Positions 50,002-58,892 of a DNA stretch of 64,000 nt are shown here, piece by piece; within the stretch, counting starts at the first letter, position 1, and each line of letters starts with the position of its first letter. Source of the stretch: Nocardioides faecalis. GTDB taxonomy: Bacteria; Actinomycetota; Actinomycetes; Propionibacteriales; Nocardioidaceae. Made by a program: the position numbers and the translations under genes. The stretch is taken from contig NZ_CP074406.1 of NCBI RefSeq assembly GCF_018388425.1, positions 3,658,001-3,722,000 of the forward strand, given 5' to 3'. The notes below the pieces were generated by a model, which did not search any database, had not been told where the DNA came from, and saw only the letters and a list, made by a program, of their open reading frames with translations.

Positions 50002-53000
50002 CAGTCGGTCTCGCTGAGCAGGGCGGTCCGGCGGGCCTCGGCACGCAGGGTGACGAGGTCCCGCAGCTCCTCGTTGCTGAGCTCGGTGAGCGCGGCGTCG
50101 CCGCGGGCCAGCACGGCGTCGGCGAGCTGCCGCTTGCGGTCCAGCAGCCCGGCGACGCGCTCCTCGATGGTGCCGCGGGTGACCATCCGGTGCACCTGGA
50201 CCGGCTTGGTCTGCCCGATCCGGTAGGCGCGGTCGGTGGCCTGCTCCTCCACCGCGGGGTTCCACCAGCGGTCGAAGTGCACGACGTGGTCGGCGCGGGT
50301 CAGGTTCAGTCCCGTGCCGCCGGCCTTCAGCGAGAGCAGGAAGACGCTCACCCCCGAGCCGTCGGCGGCCTGGAACCGGCGCACCATCTCCTCGCGCGCG
50401 GCCACCGGGGTGCCGCCGTGCAGCAGCTGGTGCCGCACGCCGGTCGCGGCGAGATGCTGCTCGATCAGGCGGGCCATGGCGACGTACTGGGTGAAGACCA
50501 GGACCGCGCCGTCCTCGGCGAGCACGGTGGCGAGCAGCTCGTCGAGCAGCTCCAGCTTCTCCGAGCGGCCGGTGAGCCGGACCGCGCCGGACTGCTTGAG
50601 GAACTGCGCGGGGTGGTTGCAGATCTGCTTCAGGCCGGTGAGCAGGGCGAGCACCAGGCCGCGCCGCGAGTCCTCGTCGGCGCGCTCGATGCGCTCCATG
50701 GTGTCCTTGACGAACGCCTCGTAGAGCACCACCTGCTCCCGGGTCAGGCCGAGCAGGTGGTCGGTCTCGGTCTTGGGCGGCAGCTCGGGCGCGATGCCGG
50801 GGTCGGACTTGCGGCGGCGCAGCAGGAACGGGCCGATCAGGTCCGCGAACTGGCGGGCCTTCGTCGGCTCGGCGCCGGACTCGATCGGGGCCGCCCACAC
50901 CCGACGGAACGCCTGCCGGCTGCCGAGCAGACCCGGCACGCACCAGTCGAGGATCGACCACAGCTCGGTGAGGTCGTTCTCCACCGGCGTGCCGGTCAGC
51001 GCCACCCGGGCGCGGCTGGGGACCTGCCGCAGCGCGCGGGCGGTGGAGGTGCGTGAGTTCTTCACGTGCTGGGCCTCGTCGGCGACCACGAGGTCCCAGT
51101 CGATCGCGGCCAGGGTGGCGACGTCGCGGCGCAGCGTGCCGTACGTCGTCAGCACGAACCCACCGCCCGTGCCGGTCTCGATCGGCAGGATCTCCTCCAC
51201 CGGTGCGTCCTCGGCCGCGCCACCCTCGGCGTCCCCGCCCTCGGCGTCCCCGTCCTCGGCCACCCTGCGCAGGTGCAGCCCTTCCAGCGACCGCGCCCCG
51301 CCGTGGAAGCGGCGCACGGGCACACCGGGGGCGAACTTCTGGATCTCGCTCTCCCAGTTGCCGAGCAGGCTGGCCGGGCAGACCACGAGGGTCGGCCGGC
51401 CCTGCGACAGCCCGCTCACGGCGCGGTGCAGGTGCAGCGAGATCAGGGTGATCGTCTTGCCCAGGCCCATGTCGTCGGCCAGGCAGGCGCCCAGGCCCAG
51501 GCCGGTGAGGTCGGCCAGCCAGGTCAGGCCGTGGCGCTGGTAGTCGCGCAGCGTCGCCGCCAGGCCGGCGGGCGCGGGCAGCGGGTCGCGGGTGGCGGCG
51601 GCCAGCACCCGCTCGCGGACCTTCAGCAGGCTGGCGCCGACGATCACCGGGGCGCTCGCGGAGTCGCTGCCGGACTCGGCGCCGGGGTCGGTGCCGTGCT
51701 CGGCGTTGGGGTCGGCGGGCAGCTCGGTGACGCCGGTCAGGGCGGCGGCCAGGGCCTGCGGGCCGCTGGCGCGGCGGATCAGTCGCTTGCGGGCGCGCCG
51801 GGCGACCGCGGGGTCGACGACGGTCCACTGCCCGCGGAGCTTGACGATCGGGCTGGCCGCGCCGGCCAGCTCCGCCATCTCCTCCTCCGTCAACGGCTCC
51901 CCGTGCAGTGCCACCTGCCAGGAGAATGCGAACAGTCCCTGCGCGGAGAACGGGCTCTCCTGCAGCGCCGGCTCGAGATCGCGCTCGACCTTGCCGCGGC
52001 CCTTGCCCGCCTTGTCGACGAGGCCGGTGCGCACATCCAGCACGGCACGGGTGGTCAGCTCGGGGCCGAGCGAGCGCGGCCAGTGCACGTCGACCCCGGC
52101 CGCGCGCAGCGCACCGACGTGCTCGAGCAGGCTCGTGATCTCGTCTGCGTCGAGGGTGAGCTGGTCCGGTACGGCGAGCGCGAGCAGGCGCTCCAGCACC
52201 GGCCACGCGTCGGCGGCGGCGCGCAGCGCGATGCTGGCGTGCACTCGGGAGCGGCCACCGAAGCCGTGCTCGGCGGGTCCGGCGGTCCACAGCAGTGCGG
52301 CGTCGGCGACGTGCAGCGGGTCGCGCTCGTCGTGCACCTGCAGCACGATCCGCACCGCGCCGGCGACGAGCTCCTCCTCGTCGGCCTCCACCCGCAGCGA
52401 GATCCGGACCAGCTCCGGCAGCCGGCGTCCACGCTCCTCTGGCTGGCCGGCCCCGGCAGTGAGGTCGGCGGGGGCGGCGGGGTCCGTGCTGGCGGGCCGG
52501 GTGCCGGCGGCCTGCTCGCGGGCCAGGCGCTCGGCGAGCCGGCGGCGCACCCGCTCGGTGAACGCGTCCGGGTCGCGACCGGCCTTCCCGGATCCGGGCT
52601 TGTCCGGTCCGGCTTGCGTGGGTCCGGCCTGCGTGGGTCCGGCCTGCGTGGGGTGGGTCGGTCCGGGGCGGCCCGGCGTGGCGGGCGCGGCCGACGAGGC
52701 GGGGTCGGTGGGCGCGGGCCGGGGTGCGGCGCGGGACATGGCGTCGGCGACCGCGTCGAGCAGCGCGCGGACGGTCTCCTCGGCGGCAGCCGGCGGCAGG
52801 TCGTCGTAGGAGCGGGCCTCGGCGAGGCGTCGTACGGCGTCCTCGTCGCGCTCGTCCAGGCCGTGCACCCGCCAGCCGTCGGCGGTGGGGGCGACCTTGC
52901 CGGCCGCGACCAGGCGCAGCGCGATCAGGACCGCGCCGCCGAGCAGCGCGACACTGGGATGGGTGTCGGGGGCGCTCCGTGCCCGGCTGAGCACCGGCAG

Positions 53001-53126
53001 CGCGGCACGTACGCCGAGGGCGACCCGCCGCCCCCCGGGTCGGCCGTCGGTGAACTCGACCTGGCCGGCCTGCGGCGGAGTCCCCGGCCGGAAGGTCGCC
53101 GGTCCGCTCACCGGGACGAAGCCCAC
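50001..53126 (-). CDS. SNF2-family DNA/RNA helicase
   Basis: A 1041-residue motor protein. The N-terminal half (1-520) is the actinobacterial SNF2-associated region with a Pro/Thr-rich linker of PTQAG repeats (about 163-180). The C-terminal half carries the ATPase: motif I LADDMGLGKT, II ADEAQHVKN, III LTGTPVEN, V and VI in HFDRWWNPAVEEQATDRAYRIGQTKPV. It would remodel or translocate on DNA. An AGGAGAA site about 5 nt before the GTG supports the start. It is coupled to the SWIM protein. Confidence 0.93.
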   Translation of the reverse strand: MGFVPVSGPATFRPGTPPQAGQVEFTDGRPGGRRVALGVRAALPVLSRARSAPDTHPSVALLGGAVLIALRLVAAGKVAPTADGWRVHGLDERDEDAVRRLAEARSYDDLPPAAAEETVRALLDAVADAMSRAAPRPAPTDPASSAAPATPGRPGPTHPTQAGPTQAGPTQAGPDKPGSGKAGRDPDAFTERVRRRLAERLAREQAAGTRPASTDPAAPADLTAGAGQPEERGRRLPELVRISLRVEADEEELVAGAVRIVLQVHDERDPLHVADAALLWTAGPAEHGFGGRSRVHASIALRAAADAWPVLERLLALAVPDQLTLDADEITSLLEHVGALRAAGVDVHWPRSLGPELTTRAVLDVRTGLVDKAGKGRGKVERDLEPALQESPFSAQGLFAFSWQVALHGEPLTEEEMAELAGAASPIVKLRGQWTVVDPAVARRARKRLIRRASGPQALAAALTGVTELPADPNAEHGTDPGAESGSDSASAPVIVGASLLKVRERVLAAATRDPLPAPAGLAATLRDYQRHGLTWLADLTGLGLGACLADDMGLGKTITLISLHLHRAVSGLSQGRPTLVVCPASLLGNWESEIQKFAPGVPVRRFHGGARSLEGLHLRRVAEDGDAEGGDAEGGAAEDAPVEEILPIETGTGGGFVLTTYGTLRRDVATLAAIDWDLVVADEAQHVKNSRTSTARALRQVPSRARVALTGTPVENDLTELWSILDWCVPGLLGSRQAFRRVWAAPIESGAEPTKARQFADLIGPFLLRRRKSDPGIAPELPPKTETDHLLGLTREQVVLYEAFVKDTMERIERADEDSRRGLVLALLTGLKQICNHPAQFLKQSGAVRLTGRSEKLELLDELLATVLAEDGAVLVFTQYVAMARLIEQHLAATGVRHQLLHGGTPVAAREEMVRRFQAADGSGVSVFLLSLKAGGTGLNLTRADHVVHFDRWWNPAVEEQATDRAYRIGQTKPVQVHRMVTRGTIEERVAGLLDRKRQLADAVLARGDAALTELSNEELRDLVTLRAEARRTALLSETD

Positions 53127-53222
53127 GCCGTTCTCCTGCCCTTGCCGCCCGTCGTCTGCGCCCCGGCTGCGCGGGGCCGCACCACGCTAGCGCCCCCTCC
53201 CGACGGGTCCCAGACGACGACC

Positions 53223-53261
53223 GGCGCGGCCCCGGCGAGACATGCTCGCCGGGACCGCGCC
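53223..53261 (-). terminator. Strong hairpin between the membrane protein and helicase genes
   Basis: A 17-bp stem with one mismatch (arms GGCGCGGCCCCGGCGAG at 53223-53239 and 53245-53261) and a 5-nt loop lies 46 bp after the stop of the upstream minus-strand gene. It probably ends that transcript before the helicase promoter. Confidence 0.7.
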
Positions 53262-53307
53262 GATGGCTGGGCCGATGCTGGGGCCGATGCTTGGAGCTCG
53301 GGTCGGG

Positions 53308-54900
53308 TCAGGCCGGTGCGGCGTCGTACGGCGCGGGGTCGGCCTGGCGACGGGCACGGATCCGGGACAGCAGGACCGCCCCGAGGAGCAGCACCCCGCC
53401 GGCGGCGGCGAGGACGGCGCCCCACCACGTCGGGTGCGCCACGGCGAGGGCCGCGGTGGCCAGCGGCACCAGGATCGCGGGCATCGCGATCGCGGCGATC
53501 GTGAAGCCGGAGCTGCCGCTCAGCGCGGCGGCCAGCGCCCACAGCACGGTGAGGACGGCGGCGAAGGCCAGCACCCACCACACGTCGGAGTCGGCGAAGC
53601 CGAGCATGCCGCCGTCGTCGGCGCCGAGGGCGGGGAGCGGGGTCGACTCGCCGCCCGCCCCGAGCCCACCGCCGGCTTCGAGGCCGGGGCCCAGGTCCCC
53701 GAAGACGTCGCCGAACAGGCCGCTGAAGAACTCCGAGATCAGGCGGGTGAGGAGGAAGGCGGCCATGATGCCGACGTAGGTGACCAGGCCGGCCACGCCG
53801 ACCGCGACGCCGACGACCGAGCGGCCCGGGAACAGCCAGCCCACGGCGGTGACGACGATGACGAAGACGCCCACGAGGGCGGCGAGGACGACCCCCGGGT
53901 TGGTGTCGCCCACTCTGTCGGCGAGGAGGTCGTCGAAGGCCAGGCCGTAGATCAGCGCGAGACCGCCGATCGCGAGGACGAGGAACGCGGCGCGTCGGGT
54001 CGCCAGATACCCGAGTGCGGCGAGGGCCACCACGAGCGCTCCGCTGAGGTAGCCCATCCAGTCCTCGGAGACGTCGACGCCGACGTTGAGCATCACCACG
54101 CCGGCGACGATCCCCACGACGCCGGGCCAGGTCACGACCTCCTCCCGGGCCCGGCCGCCGACCCGGCGCCGGGCGAGGAACGCACCGAGCACCGCGGCCC
54201 CGAGCAGGATCGCGGCCGCGCCGCAGCCCACGATGAAGTTCGACCAGTCCAGGTCGCCGTCGGCCCGGCTGCGCACCGCGGCGATCGCGGCGGCCGCGCC
54301 GAGCAGGCCGGTACCGACGGCGACCAGCGCGGCGGTCGGACCGGCGCGGCGGGCGCGGACCGGGGTGGCGACGCCGCCCGTCCCGTCGCCGGTGCCGTCG
54401 CTCGTGCGGTCACCGGGGCGGTCGCCGTGGCCTGCGCCGGACGCGGGCAGCACGCTCGTGGCGGCGGGGTCGCGGTGCTGGTCGCCCGACGCGGGGCCCG
54501 AGGTGGCCGGGGTGCCCACGGGGCGCGGCCGGGCGGGGTCTGCGGTGGGGTCGGTGGCGGGGTCGGTGGCGGGCTCGGCGGCCGGGGGCGGCACCGAGGC
54601 CGGGTCGGAGGGGTCCACCGGCTCACCGGAGGCGTCCGCGGGCTGACCGGAGCCGGGCTGACCGGAGCCGGGCTGACCGGAGCCGGGCTGACCGGAGCCG
54701 GGCTGACCGGAGCCGGGCTGACCGGAGCCGGGCTGACCGGAGCCGGGGTGACCGGAGCCGGCGGCGGGCTGGCCGGCGTCGGGCGCGGGCTCCGGGTCGC
54801 GGGGCCGGATCACGGTGCCCTCTCCCGGCGGCGGGGGCGGGGGCGGCGGCGGTGCGTCCTCAGGGTTCGGGGTGCCGGGGCGTGGAGCGTCGTCGGTCAT
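53308..54900 (-). CDS. Polytopic membrane protein with Pro-rich and GSGQP-repeat N-terminus
   Basis: A 530-residue protein. Residues 1-180 are cytoplasmic or disordered: a proline tract (PPPPPPPPP), eight GSGQP-type pentapeptides coded by a 15-bp repeat, then a Pro/Thr/Asp-rich region. From about 185 there are roughly ten membrane helices without recognised transporter motifs. A Gly-rich loop (LEAGGGLGAGGEST) lies in the middle. The N-terminal low-complexity region resembles those of actinobacterial cell-envelope proteins. TACATT lies 7 bp before the ATG. Confidence 0.75.
   Translation of the reverse strand: MTDDAPRPGTPNPEDAPPPPPPPPPGEGTVIRPRDPEPAPDAGQPAAGSGHPGSGQPGSGQPGSGQPGSGQPGSGQPGSGQPGSGQPADASGEPVDPSDPASVPPPAAEPATDPATDPTADPARPRPVGTPATSGPASGDQHRDPAATSVLPASGAGHGDRPGDRTSDGTGDGTGGVATPVRARRAGPTAALVAVGTGLLGAAAAIAAVRSRADGDLDWSNFIVGCGAAAILLGAAVLGAFLARRRVGGRAREEVVTWPGVVGIVAGVVMLNVGVDVSEDWMGYLSGALVVALAALGYLATRRAAFLVLAIGGLALIYGLAFDDLLADRVGDTNPGVVLAALVGVFVIVVTAVGWLFPGRSVVGVAVGVAGLVTYVGIMAAFLLTRLISEFFSGLFGDVFGDLGPGLEAGGGLGAGGESTPLPALGADDGGMLGFADSDVWWVLAFAAVLTVLWALAAALSGSSGFTIAAIAMPAILVPLATAALAVAHPTWWGAVLAAAGGVLLLGAVLLSRIRARRQADPAPYDAAPA
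54641..54760 (-). repeat. 15-bp tandem repeat coding GSGQP
   Basis: Eight units of GGCTGACCGGAGCCG (the last with one change) encode the GSGQP pentapeptides of the membrane protein at 53308-54900. Seven are perfect. Confidence 0.96.
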
Positions 54901-55073
54901 GGTCGCCAATGTAGGCGCGGGCGTGGGCCGATCGGGGGACGTCGGCGGCCCGCCGCCACGGGCCACCACCCGTCGTACGGTGCCCAGCCGTCCGTCCGCT
55001 TCGAGCCCACGCGTCGGCTACCGCGTCGTACGCCGTGCCGCCGGGTCCGTGACCCCACCCGTCACACGGCCGG

Positions 55074-55146
55074 TGGTTTCCTGGCGCTTTTCGGGGGTTG
55101 CAACCCCCGAAAGCGCAGGAATCCCCGGTCGACCGGGGATTCCTGC
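55074..55146 (-). terminator. Family C twin palindrome
   Basis: Two adjacent palindromes: CGGGGGTTGCAACCCCCG (18 bp, extended by GCGCTTT/AAAGCGC) and a perfect 32-bp palindrome at 55115-55146 whose half is GCAGGAATCCCCGGTC. They lie 11 bp after the RecQ stop and probably end that transcript. The other copy is at 60928-60995. Confidence 0.85.
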
Positions 55147-55157
55147 ACCCTGCGGGC

Positions 55158-57332
55158 TCAGCCCGACAACCCCAGCACGAGCGGTACGACGGCAGCGGCG
55201 CCAGCGTCGTGCAGGGCCGCGGCGGCGAGGGTGTTGGACCAGCCGGTGACGACGCGGTCGTCGACGAGCAGCACCCGGGCGCCGCGGACGGCGTCGGGGG
55301 CGTCGAGGCGCAGCGCGCAGCGCCGGGTGACGGCGGCGACGCGCTGGGCGGAGTTGGTGGCACCGCGGTCGGGGCCGACGCCGGGGTCGGCGATCGCCCA
55401 CCGGCCGACGACGGGCAGGCCGAGGTAGCGGGACAGCCCGTGCGCGAGGTCGGCGACCAGCTGCGGGCGGCGCTCGGACTCGGCGACGACCATCACGTCG
55501 ACCTGCGGGCGCCAGTCGGCGAGCATCGCGACCATCGCTCGGGCCAGGCCGTCGGGGACGGGCCCGTCGGTGACGCCGGTGGGTGAGGCGGGGTCGTGGG
55601 CGAACAGCCCGCGCAGCGCGGCGCCGTGACCGAGGTCGGTCAGCCGGGCGACGGCGCGGCCGGTCTCGGCGGGCTGGCGGATCTTGCCGGACAGCTCCAC
55701 GCCGATCGCGGGCAGGCCGGTGGGCCACAGCTTGCGGGGCTCGATCGGGACACCGGGGCGGGCGAGCCGGTCGGCGGCCTCCTCGACGGCGGCGGTGGAG
55801 ACCTCGGTGGACAGGGTCAGGCCACCGCAGTTGTCGCAGCGCCCACACCGCCAGTCGGGGTCGGCGAGGACCTCGGGGTCGTCGAGCTGGCGGCGCAGGA
55901 ACCGCATCCGGCACTCGTCGGTGTCCAGGTACTCCAGCATCGCCTGCTGCTCGGCGGCCCGCGACGCGGCGACCCGCGCGTACCGCTCGGCGTCGTAGGA
56001 CCACTCCCGTCCGGTCGCCTCCCAGCCGCCGCGCACCCGGCGCACCGCGCCGTCGACGTCGAGCACCTTGAGCATCGTCTCCAGCCGGTTGCGGGAGAGG
56101 TCCACCCGCGGCTCCAGCGCGGCGGTGCTCATCACGCCGCCGTGCTCGGCGAGCGCGGCCAGCGTCTCGCGCACCAGCTCCTCGCGCGGGAAGGCCAGCG
56201 AGGAGAAGTACGCCCAGATGTCACGGTCCTCCGGCGCCGGCAGCAGCACCACCGAGGCACCCTCGGGTGGCAGGTTCGTGCCGCGGCCGGCACGGCCGAC
56301 CTGCTGGTAGTAGGCCACCGGGCTGCTCGGTGCCCCCAGGTTGACCACGAACCCGAGCGAGGCGTCGAAGCCCATCCCCAGCGCGCTGGTGGCGATCAGC
56401 GCCTTCACCTCGCCGTCGATCAGCGCCTGCTCCAGCGCGAGCCGCTCCGTCTGCTCGGTCTGCCCGGAGTACGCCGCGACCCGGTGCCCGCGCGAGCGCA
56501 GGTAGTCCGCGACCTCCTGGGTGGCCGCGACCGTCAGGCAGTAGACGATCCCGCTGCCGGGCTGCTCGGCGAGGTGGTCGGCCAACCAGGCCAGCCGTTG
56601 CTCGGCGGTGCGCAGCCGTACGACGCCCAACCGCAACGACGCGCGGTCCAGGGTGCCGCGCAGCACCAGCACGTCGGCCAGGCCGCCGCCGGGCGAGACC
56701 AGCTGGTCGGCCACGTCGTCGGTGACCCGCTGGTTGGCGGTGGCGGTGGTGGCCAGCACCGGGATCCCGGTCGGCAGCTCGGCCAGCAGCGTGCGGATGC
56801 GGCGGTAGTCGGGCCGGAAGTCGTGGCCCCAGTCGGAGATGCAGTGCGCCTCGTCGACCACCAGCAGCCCGCAGGTCGCGGCCAGCCGCGGCAGCACCTC
56901 GTCGCGGAACCCGGGGTTGTTCAGCCGCTCCGGGCTCACCAGCAGCACGTCGACCTCGCCGGCCGCGATCGCGGCGTGCGCGGAGTCCCACTGCTCCAGG
57001 TTGGTCGAGTTCACCGTGACCGCGCGGATGCCGGCGCGCTCGGCGGCGGCGATCTGGTTGCGCATCAGCGCCAGCAGCGGCGAGATGATCACCGTCGGGC
57101 CGGCGCCCTGCTCGCGCAGCAGCAGCGTGGCCACGAAGTAGACCGCCGACTTTCCCCAGCCGGTGCGCTGCACCACCAGCGCGCGGCGCCGGTCGTGGAC
57201 CAGCGCGGAGATCGCGGCCCACTGGTCGTCGTACAGCCGCGCCTCGGGGTTGCCGACCAGCGCCTGGAGGTGCTGCTCGGCGCGGGCGCGGCCCGCGGCG
57301 ACGTCGGAGGAGACGGTGGGGCCGGTGCTCAT
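55158..57332 (-). CDS. RecQ helicase fused to a phosphoribosyltransferase-like domain
   Basis: A 724-residue protein. RecQ motor motifs are TGWGKS (residues 57-62, with Trp where Ala is usual), DEAHCISDWGHDFRPDYRRI (Asp160), LATTATANQRV and QQVGRAGRG. A zinc-binding RecQ-Ct region contains CRMRFLRRQL and WRCGRCDNCGG. The last 150 residues end in VLLVDDRVVTGWSNTLAAAALHDAGAAAVVPLV, the PRPP-binding loop of a phosphoribosyltransferase. It probably unwinds recombination intermediates; the fused domain's role is unknown. Start at 57332 is chosen by TAGACA 7 bp upstream. Confidence 0.9.
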   Translation of the reverse strand: MSTGPTVSSDVAAGRARAEQHLQALVGNPEARLYDDQWAAISALVHDRRRALVVQRTGWGKSAVYFVATLLLREQGAGPTVIISPLLALMRNQIAAAERAGIRAVTVNSTNLEQWDSAHAAIAAGEVDVLLVSPERLNNPGFRDEVLPRLAATCGLLVVDEAHCISDWGHDFRPDYRRIRTLLAELPTGIPVLATTATANQRVTDDVADQLVSPGGGLADVLVLRGTLDRASLRLGVVRLRTAEQRLAWLADHLAEQPGSGIVYCLTVAATQEVADYLRSRGHRVAAYSGQTEQTERLALEQALIDGEVKALIATSALGMGFDASLGFVVNLGAPSSPVAYYQQVGRAGRGTNLPPEGASVVLLPAPEDRDIWAYFSSLAFPREELVRETLAALAEHGGVMSTAALEPRVDLSRNRLETMLKVLDVDGAVRRVRGGWEATGREWSYDAERYARVAASRAAEQQAMLEYLDTDECRMRFLRRQLDDPEVLADPDWRCGRCDNCGGLTLSTEVSTAAVEEAADRLARPGVPIEPRKLWPTGLPAIGVELSGKIRQPAETGRAVARLTDLGHGAALRGLFAHDPASPTGVTDGPVPDGLARAMVAMLADWRPQVDVMVVAESERRPQLVADLAHGLSRYLGLPVVGRWAIADPGVGPDRGATNSAQRVAAVTRRCALRLDAPDAVRGARVLLVDDRVVTGWSNTLAAAALHDAGAAAVVPLVLGLSG

Positions 57333-57478
57333 GGCCCCGTGTCTACCAGCCACCCACGACGCGCCTCACGGGCTGGGTCGCCGCCGCCCTGCCCTCGCAG
57401 CGTGGAAAGAAGGTAAAGAATCGTCCGACCCGCGAGCGCTCCGAGACACGGCCGCACCGAGGTCGTATATTTCTTGGT

Positions 57479-57522
57479 GCAGCGGCTGGTGACCCGAGAC
57501 ACCAGCCGCTGCTTCTATTTGT
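57479..57522 (+). terminator. Intrinsic terminator of an unassigned short transcript
   Basis: A perfect 13-bp stem (GCAGCGGCTGGTG at 57479-57491 with CACCAGCCGCTGC at 57500-57512) and an 8-nt loop are followed by TTCTATTTGT on the plus strand. No plus-strand gene is upstream within the gap from 57333, and the flanks are unusually AT-rich (GTATATTTC). This suggests a small RNA transcribed rightward, or an attenuator. Confidence 0.7.
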
Positions 57523-57587
57523 CCCACGCCAGGTCCGCAGGGGTAGTCAGCAGCGCCACGTCCACGACGACTGGCCGGTGCCGAAGC

Positions 57588-57893
57588 TCAGTGCTCGCGC
57601 GGCTCCACGCCGAGGGTGCGGCAGGCGGCGTCGTACAGCGCCACCACCTCGCGGCGGATCTCCCCGCGCTCGGTGATCGGGCCGCCCGGCCACGGCACGC
57701 GACGCTCGCCGAGCGGACCCTCCGGACCCATCACGGTCCAGGTGCCGGCCTCACCGTCCGCGCCGCTCATCGACGCGGCGGTGGCCTCGGGGGCACCGTT
57801 GGCGCGGACGATCAGCAGGTTGTCCTCGAGGTGGTCACCGTTCATGTGGGCCATCACGGCCTCGACGACGGCGGGGTCGAAGGTGTGCGTCAT
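57588..57893 (-). CDS. DUF2470 protein
   Basis: A 101-residue protein made of one DUF2470 domain (FDPAVVEAVMAHMNGDHLEDNLLIVRANGAPEATAASMSGADGEAGTWTV), the domain fused to heme-oxygenase-like or flavin-binding proteins in other bacteria. HMNGDH and a GxxGE-like turn are typical. It stands alone and may bind heme or a tetrapyrrole. CAGGAT lies 6 bp before the ATG. Confidence 0.85.
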   Translation of the reverse strand: MTHTFDPAVVEAVMAHMNGDHLEDNLLIVRANGAPEATAASMSGADGEAGTWTVMGPEGPLGERRVPWPGGPITERGEIRREVVALYDAACRTLGVEPREH

Positions 57894-58047
57894 GAGCGCA
57901 TCCTGCCCGGTACGACGAAACGACCGCACCCCGACGCACGCCGGCGCGGCGGGGCGGCCGGTCGGGCTCGGCGCTGGCTCGGTGCTGACTCGGTGCTGAC
58001 TCGGTGCTGGATTGAGCCGCGGATCACCGGGGCAGGATGCCGCGACC

Positions 58048-58842
58048 ATGACCGTGCCGTTCCCCTCCTACGAGCCTCCCGAGCAGCCGCACCCCGAGCC
58101 CGCTGCACAGTCCCCCGCCGCACCACACCCCGCCGAGCGGCCGCAGACCGAGCCCGCCGGGTGGCTGCTGTGGCCCGTGCGCGCGGTGGCCCTGGTAGTG
58201 GTGCTGCCGGTCCGGTTGGTGTGGGAGGCGCTGTGCGCGGTCGGCCGGGTGCTGGACCGGGTGCTGGCGGCGCTGGGCCGGCTGCTGGGGGGCGTGCTGC
58301 GGCTGCTCGGTGCCCCGTTCGCGTGGCTGTGGCGCTCGGCGCTGCGGCCGGTGCTCGCCGCGATCGGCACGGTGCTCTGGGCGGTGGCGACGTTCCTCGG
58401 TCGCGGTGCGGCGTGGCCGTTCGTGACGCTGTGGCGCCTGGTGCTGGTACCGCTCGGGGCGCTCCTCGTCTCGGCCGTGGCGCTGGTGTTCATGACGCTG
58501 TGGCGCTGGTTGCTGGCTCCCGTCGTCCGGGCGCTGGGGGGTGTCCTCGCCGCGGTGTGGAGCGTGGTGACGTGGGCCTGGCACGCGGCGGGCCGGGTGC
58601 TGCGCTTCGTGGGCCGGGTGCTGGCCTGGCCCTTCGTGCAGCTGTACCGCCACGTGCTCACGCCGATCGGGCACGCCCTGCGCGCGGTGTGGCGGGCGGT
58701 CGTGGTGGCCCCGGCCCGGATGGTGCGCCGCGCCGTGCGGGCGGTGGTGGACGGAGTCCTGTCCCCCGTACGACGTGCCTCCGCGGCTGTCCGCAGCCAG
58801 GTCAGCGGGGTGCTGCGCACCCTCACCGGTCGAACCCGCTGA
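58048..58842 (+). CDS. Trp/Arg-rich amphipathic membrane protein, unknown
   Basis: A 264-residue protein. A Pro-rich N-terminus (EPPEQPHPEPAAQSPAAP) precedes about eight hydrophobic segments of 15-20 residues. These are separated by regular Arg or Trp-Arg positions (WRSALRPVLAAIGTVLWAVATFLGRGAAWPFVTLWRLVLVPLG). The alternation of WPF, LWR and RVL blocks suggests internal duplication. No family is recognised. Such a chain could line or bend a membrane. It lies 155 bp from the divergent DUF2470 gene. Confidence 0.65.
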   Translation: MTVPFPSYEPPEQPHPEPAAQSPAAPHPAERPQTEPAGWLLWPVRAVALVVVLPVRLVWEALCAVGRVLDRVLAALGRLLGGVLRLLGAPFAWLWRSALRPVLAAIGTVLWAVATFLGRGAAWPFVTLWRLVLVPLGALLVSAVALVFMTLWRWLLAPVVRALGGVLAAVWSVVTWAWHAAGRVLRFVGRVLAWPFVQLYRHVLTPIGHALRAVWRAVVVAPARMVRRAVRAVVDGVLSPVRRASAAVRSQVSGVLRTLTGRTR

Positions 58843-58892
58843 ACCCCGGCTGAGCCGTCGTACGGGGCAGACCCCTCAGCGCCGGGTGCGCG

